64,000 bases of DNA from Ditylenchus dipsaci (taxonomy: Eukaryota; Nematoda; Chromadorea; Rhabditida; Anguinidae): positions 1 to 64,000 of the forward strand of contig SADC01001171.1 of assembly GCA_004194705.1 (NCBI GenBank), in the 5' to 3' direction. The position numbers and the translations under genes are program-made. The notes under the pieces were generated by a model that saw only the letters and a program-made list of their open reading frames with translations, was not told where the DNA came from and ran no database searches. Positions 55,457 through 64,000 of the stretch are shown piece by piece (the first letter of the stretch is position 1; each line of letters starts with the position of its first letter).

Positions 55457-56116
55457 CTGAAAACGGTTTTCTAAAAAATTATGGAATAAGTACAAGGTTC
55501 TCAACACGAAATTTTTAAATAAAGAATGTTTTTTCCATCATATATGTTCTCATCACTCTCAAAAATTGCCTTAGTCTCCTTGTTTTTTTTTTCTGAAATT
55601 TTTTTCTTTCAAAAGTCTCGAAAAACCATTTACCGTATGACCTCTATTAAACGGGCACCCTACAGTTAACGTTTTTCAAATTTGCTTCGCTTTTGAACCC
55701 AATATTGTTTATTTTTTTGAAATGGACGACCACTCATTTTGTAGAGCTTCACAAACTCTAAAAATATCCAACTCCCTTTTTTAGTGTCAGACTGGGCATT
55801 TTTATTCAAAATTGTGTATTCAGATATGGATTGTAAATGGCTAATTTTGAAGCCCGAACTTTTGTATTTTCGGTACTAACTGAAGGTAATACTGGTAATA
55901 ATTTTATGGTAATAATTTTTATGGTAATAATTTTATGGTAATAATTTTTTCCTCAATGCAGAAAAAATGAATGCCGAAAAATTTTGGCCGAAATAGTCAG
56001 GTCCATATACAAGTTACTCGAAGCCTCAAAAAGTAGTTAAATAAATCATGATTGAAAATTTTTGAAAGAAATTTTTTTGCAAAGAAAACAACAGGGAGAC
56101 CAACTTTTTTGGGTAA

Positions 56117-57238
56117 AACGTCGACTCGCTATAAATTGTGACTCGCTACTGCGACTCGCTACGATTGCGACTCGCTACTGTGACTCGCTATACTTGCGAC
56201 TCGCGGCAACCGGACATTTGGCATAAATTGTGCCAAATGTCCGCCGGAGGAAATTTTTTTAGCCAACTTTTCGGCGACGGAACGAGCTGATTTTTTAGGA
56301 TCAATTCTTCTCAGCTATATCTAACTGGTGACCATAAAGTTCGGAATGGACTTTTGAACTAATTTTTAGCAATAAAATTTATTCCCCAAAAATATTCCAA
56401 ACATAGGGTTTTGTAGGCCTTTCCTTCCTCTTTCTAATGGTATATTTTAACTTAGCTTGATTATATTGGATAAGTAACCGTTTGGCTTCAAACACTTGTG
56501 AGGTTATTTTAAGAAATTTAGCAGCGTTTCATCACTTTTAGTGATCAAACTTTTTATTAAATTTCGAGCGTCATGACAAAATTTTATTGCCATGTTGTAG
56601 CGCAGCTCAAAAGCTACAAACCCGATATTACAGAATAATTTTTCAAAATTTGATTGTTGAGATATGGCCTTTTGGAAAAAATCAATTTCTTGAAAAATGA
56701 CCAAAATCCGAAAATTGGCAAAAACTTGCATTTGGTCATTTTTTCAAGAATTGATTTTTTCCAAAAGGCCATATCTCAACAATCAAATTTTGAAAAATTA
56801 TTCTGCAATATCGGGTTTGTAGCTTTTGAGCTGCGCTACAACATGGCAATAAAATTTTGTCATGACGCTCGAAATTTAATAAAAAGTTTGATCACTAAAA
56901 GTGATGAAAACGCTGCTAAATTTCTTAAAATAACCTCACAAGTTTGAAGCAAACGGTTACTTATCCAAAATAATCAAGCTAAGTTAAATATACCAATCGA
57001 AAGAGGAAGAAAAGGCCTACAAAACCCTATGTTTGGAATATTTTTGGGAATAAATTTTATTGCTAAAAATTAGTTCAAAAGTCCATTCCGAACTTTATGG
57101 TCACCAGTTACTGATCCTGAAAAAATCAGCTCGTTCCGTCGCCAAAAGTGGGCTAAAAAAGTTTTCCTCCGGCGGACATTTGGCACAATTTATGCCAAAT
57201 GTCCGGTTGCCGCGACTCGCTACTGCGACTCGCTACAA
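56117..57238. repeat. Large near-perfect palindrome with GCGACTCGCTAC ends
   Basis: Outer arrays of GCGACTCGCTAC, then CCGGACATTTGGCATAAATT, then about 500-bp arms that mirror each other around 56720. Both arms encode the same meaningless frame in opposite directions. A further inverted GTAGCGAGTCGC array lies at 58120-58165. Confidence 0.88.
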
Positions 57239-57281
57239 CAGAAAAGGGTTTGATTTTTTTGGTATAATCTTTTTATGAAAA

Positions 57282-57381
57282 CAGCCGACGCTCGATTTAA
57301 GGACAGCCGGGGGAGCGCCAAACCCTGTCCTTAAATCGAGTGCGTCCTTGTATCGAGCGTCCTTAAATCGAGCGTCGACTG
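57282..57381. mobile_element. Short pogo-like MITE
   Basis: CAGCCGACGCTCGATTTAAG and CTTAAATCGAGCGTCGACTG. 100 bp. TA is present on the right side only. Confidence 0.75.
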
Positions 57382-57526
57382 TATATTAGTTCAAAGGTTT
57401 TCTTGTTTTAAATGTCCTGAGTTCATACATGAATCATGAGGTACCCATCTGGTTCACTAAGCGGAAAATTAAATTGAGTCAGATTTAAAAACAAATCCTC
57501 CTATCACACGTGAAATAGTGTAAATA

Positions 57527-57862
57527 TCCAACCAAACCAAGTGGCCAAGCCAACCAAACCAATTTTTTTTACGTTTTTCATGTCCCGAGACCTGTTCTTA
57601 TGGAATAATTCGGACATGCTAAAGATGGTTTGATAATAGTAAAATAAGGTTTTGTATGGTATTTTTTGAGTATTGGGAAATAATTGATTCTGCCAAAACT
57701 CGATTTCACCAAAACTCGAGAATACTTTACAAAACGGCATTTTGCAATTATCAGACCATCTCAGCATGCCGAATAAGTCCAGAAAACAGGTTTTGGAACA
57801 TGAAAAACGTGAAAAAAAATTGATCGAAGTGGACGACCATTTGGTTTGGTTGGATATCCACC
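57527..57862. repeat. Inverted-repeat element (CCAAGTGGACGACCA family), copy 2
   Basis: Same layout and core as 24508-24835, with TCCAACCAAACCAAGTGG and CCATTTGGTTTGGTTGGA at the ends. Confidence 0.8.
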
Positions 57863-58169
57863 TGGACCAGGGATACCTATCCCTGATTTTGAGGGCGGGT
57901 GGGTGAACCGCAGTTTCGGTCCTATCAAACCTAATACACCACACTGTTTCACTATTTTTTTTATTATGCTCAGTTTTTGGCTCTATTGTGATCTTGGTGT
58001 TACAACAAAGTTCCACACAATAAATTTAGCCTTTACATATTTTGAAAATCGCACTACTAATAAATAGGTCAAAAAATCTCTTCGGAGAAAATTATTTGCT
58101 TAGAAATCCGTTTTCTGTTGTAGCGAGTCGCAGTAGCGAGTCACAAGTGTAGCGAGTCGCATTTGTTGG

Positions 58170-58885
58170 GTCGGTTTCTTCACTATTTAAAAATAGTGTT
58201 AAACGACTCCTAAGTAACTTTTATATGCTTAAAACGATAAAAAAAAAGTTATTTTCGGACATCTTTCCACACAAAAATCAATTTTTGAAAAAATTTTTTT
58301 TTGATTAAAATTCGACTTTTTGCCTTGGTCGCCCAAGGCAATCTAACCTGAAAGTGTACCTGGATACCCAAAATGATGGAATTTGAACATAGTTTTGTTG
58401 ACTGGGGCCTACCGCGTAAAGAAACTCTGGTATGCATACATTTTTATGCATCCAGAGTCACTTTCGAGTGATTTGCGTCTAAGGTATGTGGGTGTGCGCA
58501 TCTGAACTCCAAGCCCCCAAGCCCCTGCGCCCCGAAGGGAGCCCCAAGCCCTCTGCGCTCCCGAAGGTGGCGCAGGGGACTTGGAGTTAGAGATGCGCGC
58601 ACACACTTACCTTAGACATGATTCCGAGCAAGACTCTTAATGAAAAATGCATAAAGAGACTCTTTTTGCCCAGCCACAGTGACCAAAACGGGTAGTATAC
58701 CTTAACACAAAGTAATTTGCCTTGGTACCCCAAGGCAAAAAGTCAAAAAAAAAATTTTCAAAAAATCCATTTTTTGTGTGGAAAATGTCCGAAAATAACT
58801 TTTTCATCGTTATAAGCATACAATAATTACTTAGGAGTCGTTTAAACACTATTTTTTAAATAAGTGAAAAAAATTCAGGCAGTCC
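58170..58885. repeat. Foldback relative of 6540-7806
   Basis: Central GCGCCCCGAAGGGAGC-type hairpins, with GGTATGTGGGTGTGCGCATC and ACACACTTACCTTAGACATG on the two sides and an AAAACGATAAAAAAAAAGTT outer block. Confidence 0.75.
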
Positions 58886-58889
58886 TTTT

Positions 58890-59665
58890 TTTAATAATTT
58901 TTCTTTAGGTGTTTTAAGGTAACCTGAATCAAATCATCAGCTAAATCTTCATTAGCCGAACTTATATCCAGTTGGATTTCTTCAAAGCCTCTAGTGTTAT
59001 TATCATTTTGAATCCACTCAATTAGTTGAAGACTGTGATCAATAAACATCATTGCAAGTCTGTAGCCTTTGATGCTTTCAGTGAGGAATGGGAAGAAATT
59101 GTGAGTAGGATATTTCCACATATTTGAAAAATCTGCTAAATGGCAGTAAGTCGAGAAGATGAGCAAGTTGTAAGTCTTCCAATAGCTCCACAAACTCAGG
59201 ATTGAATTTGACTCAAAATATATGCTTTTAAAATGGAGCTTGGAGCATCGTCTAGCCAAAGCAATACTTCCAAATTAACAGAGTTGTCCAAAATCACTCT
59301 GAAGCGTCGATTTAGCTGGCTGTTAGCACAATTTAAGCTCCACTCTTCTAGGCGGCTCATAATTGTAAATAAATGGCATCAGACTGATATCAGCAGGCAT
59401 TTGACTGAGCTTTGAACCCAGAATAATTCTATTAGGCACAGAAAATTGCTCTAGAATAGAGTATTCAGAGTTGTCGAACAGGGGCCATTGGTAGGTGCTT
59501 GTGTCGCCTGACTTGAGGTCCAAGTTATGTCTATAAATTATAAATGTAAATCCCATTGCGAAAATGTTCGTTATCTCTATATAGTATTTGGACTATGTCC
59601 GTCACGTTTTTGACTACAAAGTTTGTTGGCAGCATAAGTGGCCTACGATTTTATGTTTTAATATT
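58890..59665 (-). pseudogene. Broken coding block, probable middle of an F-box-like gene
   Basis: On the minus strand several frames each carry protein-like text in sequence order: LMLPTNFVVKNVTDIVQIL with RDNEHFRNGIYIYNL, then LDLKSGDTSTYQWPLFD, then NSQLNRRFRVILDN, then FVELLEDLQLAHLLDLLPF, then FLTESIKGYRLAMMFIDHSL and IQLDISSANEDLADDLIQV. Moving between them needs several one-base shifts, both insertions and deletions, so it is either a decayed copy or poorly corrected sequence. A CAG|GTTACC donor near 58926 could lead to the exon at 55456. The order and strand fit the F-box-like exon at 61945. The function of this part is unknown. Confidence 0.5.
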
Positions 59666-59879
59666 AGAGTTACAGTCCAGAATTCTCTGGAGATGTGCCC
59701 TTTTCGAAAGTGCAACACCATATTTTCACATCCCCAGCGAGCTATGCGCCTTAGAAGTTGAAAAAACACATTTTAGTATACAAAAGATTGAAAAAATTGA
59801 ATTTGCGCCCTAACTTTTGGTACAGTAGTGGTTTGGTAGTCGTCTAGCTATTCTTTTCACTATCTTTGAGTTTTATTCT

Positions 59880-60015
59880 GGTAGTGGTATCCAGTCGGTC
59901 GTACCCAGATGGTAGTACCCAGTCGGTGGTACTCAGGTGGCACCTAGGTGGTAGTACCCAGGTGGTAGTACCCAGGTGGTTGTACCCAGGTGCTCATACC
60001 CAGATGGTGTTACCC
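59880..60015. repeat. GGTAGTACCCAG minisatellite
   Basis: About ten degenerate copies of a 13-nt unit GGTAGTACCCAGG. Confidence 0.85.
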
Positions 60016-60039
60016 AGGATAGTTGGGCACCTTCAAAAA

Positions 60040-60198
60040 AACCACCGCCGTCTGGCGGCATTTTATTTTTCGCAACCGCCATAGCGAAGTTTTCGAATCC
60101 GCCTCCGCTTCTGCCGGCCTCTTGAAATTTTTCCCGCCTATGCCTCCGGCGGAGGCGGCTTCAAAAAAATTTCGCCGCCGCCTGGCGGCGAAAGCGTA
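60040..60198. repeat. GC-rich CCGCC/GGCGG array
   Basis: CCGCCGTCTGGCGGCA and CGCCGCCTGGCGGCG bracket CCGCCTCCGC units. Resembles the other subterminal-array elements, but no duplication was found. Confidence 0.6.
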
Positions 60199-60225
60199 GC
60201 GATTGAAATTTTGATTAGGCGTTAA

Positions 60226-60536
60226 AGGGGCATGCTCGTCGCCGATGGGAATTTTTTGAAAGGCGGGTACCAGCGAAATTCAAAAGAGAATTAATTTGAC
60301 GAAATTATGGAAAGGTCGAGGAAAAATGTAGCTCCGGTGGGAATCGAACTGATGACCAACTTTCGCAGTTCGCCACCTCTATCCCACAAGGCCACCGATG
60401 CTATTTAATAAAGGAAGTGTTTTTGATTACTTATTCCTTGCAGGGTACTCAACTAAAATTTATTTAAAATAATTCTCGTTTGAATTGACCTGGTACCCGC
60501 CTTTCAAAATATTTCCATCGGCGGCGAGTATGCCCT
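60226..60536. mobile_element. TTAA-flanked piggyBac-like MITE with tRNA-like insert
   Basis: TTAA at 60222-60225 and 60537-60540. 311 bp. Termini AGGGGCATGCTCGTCGCC and GGCGGCGAGTATGCCCT. A tRNA-like segment on the minus strand (60335-60405, GTTCGATTCCCACC) has the same sense relative to the termini as in the 41606 copy when reversed. Confidence 0.88.
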
Positions 60537-60773
60537 TTAAGCGCTGCGTTAAATGTAAGGCTTTTTTTAGCCCAGTTTAATAGCTACAAAAACCACAATT
60601 TTTAAAAATATGATTGTCGAGAAGGGGCCTTTCAAAATATCCAACTTCTTTTGTATAATTACTGGAATTCAATTTTTTTAAATTCATCGGAAACAAACTT
60701 TTGGGACACCCGTTAATATTGTCTTAAGGCTTTGGTGTTAAAACTGTTGTTCAGAATTCGATCATGAATTTAA

Positions 60774-61692
60774 CTCTAACACCACCATGGGGTCAATGTG
60801 ACCCCAAAGCACTTTTGAAAAAGCTGTAAATTTTTTTTAGACATTGTGAAAGGCTGATTTTTTCTGACTTTGTTTGTCTTTTTGTTAACTACATTTTGAC
60901 TACTTTTCCTATGATTTGGCGATTTATTTTTGTTGGTGTATGAAAAAGCAGCAGTGTATACCGTGGGGTCAATATGACCCCAATATACTATTTCATTATT
61001 TTAGTTGTTTCTATATCTCCATTTCTCTTTTTTAGACCGATGCCTAGTAGCTCAAGTAGCGAAGATTTTCCAAGTGAATATGTGCCATCGTCGGATGAAG
61101 GTGAAATCGACTCTCTCAGCGGTGATGCTTCCAGTAGTAGCGAATCTCTCAGTGGTGGTGAAGAAGTCGAAGTGGTTCCGTCGTATGCGTCTAAGAATGG
61201 AAAAGAAGTTTGGAATTCTCAGCCTCCAGCAAATCGGGGAAGATTGTCAGCCGAAAATGTCCTGAAGCAGAAAGAGGGAGTAACAGCCTATGCAATTCAC
61301 CGAGTGGATTCCATTGAGAGCTCTATCGATTTGTTTTTGACTTCGGAAATTGTTCAGGTAATGCTTGGTCATTTATTAGATGGTGTCATTTATCTACTTT
61401 AGACGATCGTCGAGATGACAAACAAAGAAGGCTAGCGTGTTCTTGCAAATGTGTGGAAAAGCATCACCATAGAAGAATTTCGACGTTTTCTTGGAGTACT
61501 CTTTCTGATAGGTTTATTGTATTTGTAACTGATTATTTGTAACTGAGTTTGTTATGAGTGTAGTGATCAATAAAGTCATTTACTTTTTGTGGAATAGATT
61601 CGATAATTTGGAACTATTTTGACTACTTTTTGTTTTGGGGTCATATTGACCCCACGGTATACAACGCTAGTTTTTTTTCGGTAGTGTTAGGG
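60774..61692 (+). mobile_element. Internally deleted piggyBac element
   Basis: TTAA at 60770-60773 and 61693-61696, with termini CTCTAACAC and GTGTTAGGG. 919 bp against roughly 2.4 kb for an intact element. It carries three GGGGTCAAYRTGACCCC-type palindromes (60789, 60964, 61637). Confidence 0.88.
61040..61510 (+). pseudogene. piggyBac transposase N-terminal fragment
   Basis: ATG at 61040 opens an acidic serine-rich N-terminus (SSSSSEDFPSEYVPSSDEGE), followed by VDSIESSIDLFLTSEIVQ and, after a GTAATG-type donor and a short intron, TIVEMTNKEG and FRRFLGVLFLIGLLYL. This is the start of the DDE_Tnp_1_7 (piggyBac) transposase. The catalytic aspartate region is missing and a TAG interrupts after KEG, so it makes no active enzyme. 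The 3' part runs directly into an AATAAAG-containing trailer. Confidence 0.85.
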
Positions 61693-61803
61693 TTAATTTG
61701 TCTTCGTCTCTTGTTTTTCGTAACAGGTGTAAAGCCTAAAGACTCAAACTTTTTTGACTGCATATTTTTTTGTATTTAAAAATACAAACTCACAGCTCTA
61801 GAG

Positions 61804-61945
61804 ATTCCAGCTGCGGCAATGGCAATACATGCCGATAGTTTTTGACTATTCTCCTTAAGCCCATGTTGACCATCTGAATTTGGTCAATTTCCTCGCTTTT
61901 TAGGAATGATAAGATATCCAAACCAACATTACTATTAATTTTCAT
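61804..61945 (-). CDS. F-box-like domain exon
   Basis: The exon opens at ATG 61945, two bases after a TTTTTAG acceptor, and ends at a GTGAGT donor at 61803. It reads MKINSNVGLDILSFL, then EEIDQIQMVNMGLRRIVKNY, then LPQLESLEL. The hydrophobic spacing LDILSFL..EEID..QMVN..LRRIV is that of F-box helices, which bind SKP1 in SCF ubiquitin ligases. Large divergent F-box families are typical of nematodes, but no search backs this. If correct, the protein would be a substrate receptor whose C-terminal part is encoded at 59.66-58.89 and 55.46-55.20 kb. The start is an assumption; the acceptor may instead join an earlier exon. Confidence 0.5.
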
Positions 61946-63449
61946 CGCTAAAAATTTAAAAAATTAGATTTGGTTGTTTTTTATCAAAATAAAAGACGAA
62001 TATTTTTACAATGCATGAGTCAAAAAGTGGTTACTTCCTCGATTAATCGACCTTCTTCTAATAATTGACCCCTACCTATCAGCCCAAAATCAATACTTTG
62101 TCTTTTGAGTTTTCTCAACTGATTCTGATTGAACCCCAAAAAGAAATGTGTTAATTTTTCAAAACGTTCTTGATCCTTAAATATGAAAATTACAAATGTT
62201 ATGGCCGTTCCTGTGGCAAGCAGTTTGAGGAAAATATGACAGAGAACAAAAAATTGCAGCAAAAATTGCTTTAAAAAGTAAGGAAGGCTTTGCTGTGTGA
62301 AACTGGAGACTTAAAAAAATCAAAAAATGATTTCAGCTTAAATTTTTTTCTATTCGTCTATCTAGCTCACTGACTTTCTCACTGGCTTAAGGTATTTTGA
62401 AAAAAAAAACATTTTTGACAACTGTGGAATGAACATTTGATGCAGAAAGACTGCTTAAAGTGAAAAATTTAGATAAGTACCTGAATGGGATAAAAATGCT
62501 GCTGTTCTCGAAAAACAATACTTTTTTGTCGAAATTCATGGACGGCTATCGATTACCGATCATGAATTAATTTTTTTCATGAAAATTTTGATCTAAATTG
62601 TCAATTTTCGAGGTAAACGTTTTTAAAAGTATGCCTCATACCAAAATCCCACCCGAACCAAATCCGCTGAGACCAGACCAAAATATCATTTAAAGGCTAA
62701 AAAATATTCACTAAATAGGTAATCCCGGCCTACCTACTCAAAATAGCTATATATCAGCCTATAAAATTATCTAGATTTGATCTCACAGATTCGATCCAGG
62801 ATGAGATTCTAGCATAAGGCAGGCTTTCCAGACACTTTTACTTTGAAAATAAACAATTTGATCTAAATTTTCAAAAAAGTAAAATTCGAAAATGGTCGGT
62901 ATTCGATATTTTACCGAAAATCATATAGAAAACACTTATTTTTTTTCCATTTCACTTGTTTATGTCAACACTTATAAATAGTACAGAAAAAGAAAATGAA
63001 TTCCACTAAATTTTATTATTAAACATTTTGCCTTAACTAACAAGCAAAAACACAAAATTGAAAGCTACTTTCTGCGTTTGCGCTTACAAAATATTTTGTT
63101 AATCAAAAGCACAGTTTTCTTTGAAAATCAAAATTTATGTCTCCAAAAAGAATTAGTTTTTATTATTAAAATAGAAAAAAATTAATCAACTAATAAGTTA
63201 TTCAAAACTTTATATTTCATAAAAACAAACAGATTTTTTTCATGCAGGACAATTTATGAATAAAATTAGACTGAATTTTATTTGTTAAACCTTTTCTAAA
63301 GTAATTAATCATAATATTTTTGTTACAACAGGAAGAATTAAATGATTGAACATTGATGAAAGAAATTTTGTGTCGAAAAACCTTATTTTAAATTATTTAA
63401 TATTATCACTGCAAGCATAAACTTTTTATAAGGTTTTTTGTTTTTAGTA
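61946..63449. other. Non-genic AT-rich stretch
   Basis: No gene or clear repeat recognised upstream of the F-box-like exon. The minus strand holds a weak hydrophobic frame (62262-62020) that lacks an ATG. Confidence 0.4.
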
Positions 63450-63638
63450 CAGGGTTTGCAATTGTTCTCTATAAAAAGGGTTGTCCTTTTTTCGGGGCAC
63501 AAAATCTTTTTTTATTTTGAAGTTTGTAGTCGAAATCTTTTTCTTTTCTCTCTAAAATAGCAATAAGCACTGGCTAAAATAAAAAAAACCTTTTTTACCC
63601 GAATCTCCTTTTTTCGAAATTTTTGATTAGAAACCCTG
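63450..63638. mobile_element. hAT-type MITE, TGTCCTTTT type
   Basis: 189 bp. Flanks TTTTAGTA / TTCTAGTA (7 of 8). Ends CAGGGTTTGCAATTG and AGAAACCCTG. Related to 42487 and 39297. Confidence 0.92.
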
Positions 63639-64000
63639 TTCTAGTAGCATCTCTAATCTGATTTCCAGAGGTTTTACTTCGAAGGCTTCTGTTTTGATCT
63701 ATGTTCTAAAAAAACAGTCCGTCCGGCTTTAAGCAGTGAAAAAATCGTTTTTGATTACATAGTGGGAAAAATGTTGGTGATCCCACATCAATTCACAAAG
63801 ACACGGAGATGAAATATTATGAAAAAAATATTAAAGCTGGATATAATTATAGCATAATAACAACAAGAAAAGTGGGCAATTTTCGAGAGTGAGAAATTTC
63901 AACGAAATTTCTAACGCTCTTTTTCGAAAAGCTTACTTTAATAATTTTTAATATTTTTTTCAAATCAAAACAATTCACAGTTAAAATAAAATAAACAAAC

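Noticed and set aside
56504..56947. Two identical protein frames on opposite strands
   Set aside because: They are the two arms of one palindrome; there is no splice or promoter context, and no recognisable domain.
62020..62262. Hydrophobic minus-strand frame resembling a signal-anchor protein
   Set aside because: It begins at TTG with no ATG, stops before any splice site that keeps frame to the F-box-like exon, and lies in AT-rich DNA where such frames are expected by chance.

Overview
The window is repeat-dense, AT-rich animal DNA holding only a few host genes. I read it as a probable nematode. The support is introns of 44-54 nt, TTTTCAG-type splice acceptors placed at or just before start codons (as in spliced-leader trans-splicing), and an F-box-like exon of a type common in nematodes. 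The phylum is an inference; that this is a metazoan is much safer. Coordinates 17413-17429 are Ns.

Host genes. A THOC6-like WD-repeat subunit of the THO/TREX mRNA-export complex lies on the minus strand (5768-2178, six exons). The peroxisomal import receptor PEX5 lies head-to-head with it on the plus strand (7997-12961, nine exons, WxxxF motifs then TPRs). A compact secreted-protein gene (49354-48409, minus) has a TATA-like box, signal peptide, one 54-nt intron and polyA signal, and is built of short beta-strand repeats that each open with an N-glycosylation sequon. Fragments of an F-box-like gene are scattered over 61945-55204 (minus).

Mobile DNA fills the rest. A complete, recently inserted Ty3/gypsy-type LTR element (27021-37572, 5-bp AGTTT target duplication, near-identical LTRs) carries gag, then a glycoprotein-like block, then protease-RT-RNaseH-integrase. 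It also carries a spliced, antisense, membrane-protein-like gene between integrase and the 3' LTR. A BED-finger hAT transposon (20268-23571) is present, along with at least nine short non-autonomous elements with 8-bp target duplications. Each of these has its own low-complexity subterminal motif array. Other classes are TTAA-flanked piggyBac-like elements (one with an internal tRNA-like pol III promoter), pogo-like TA-flanked MITEs with CAGTC..CTCGATTTA ends, an internally deleted piggyBac, a Merlin/ISXO2 transposase remnant, and several large foldback palindromes nested in one another.

PEX5, THOC6, the secreted gene and the LTR element all show isolated one-base frame breaks, often in homopolymers, although the two LTRs differ only by two such indels. 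Many apparent pseudogene lesions here are therefore probably consensus-sequence errors.
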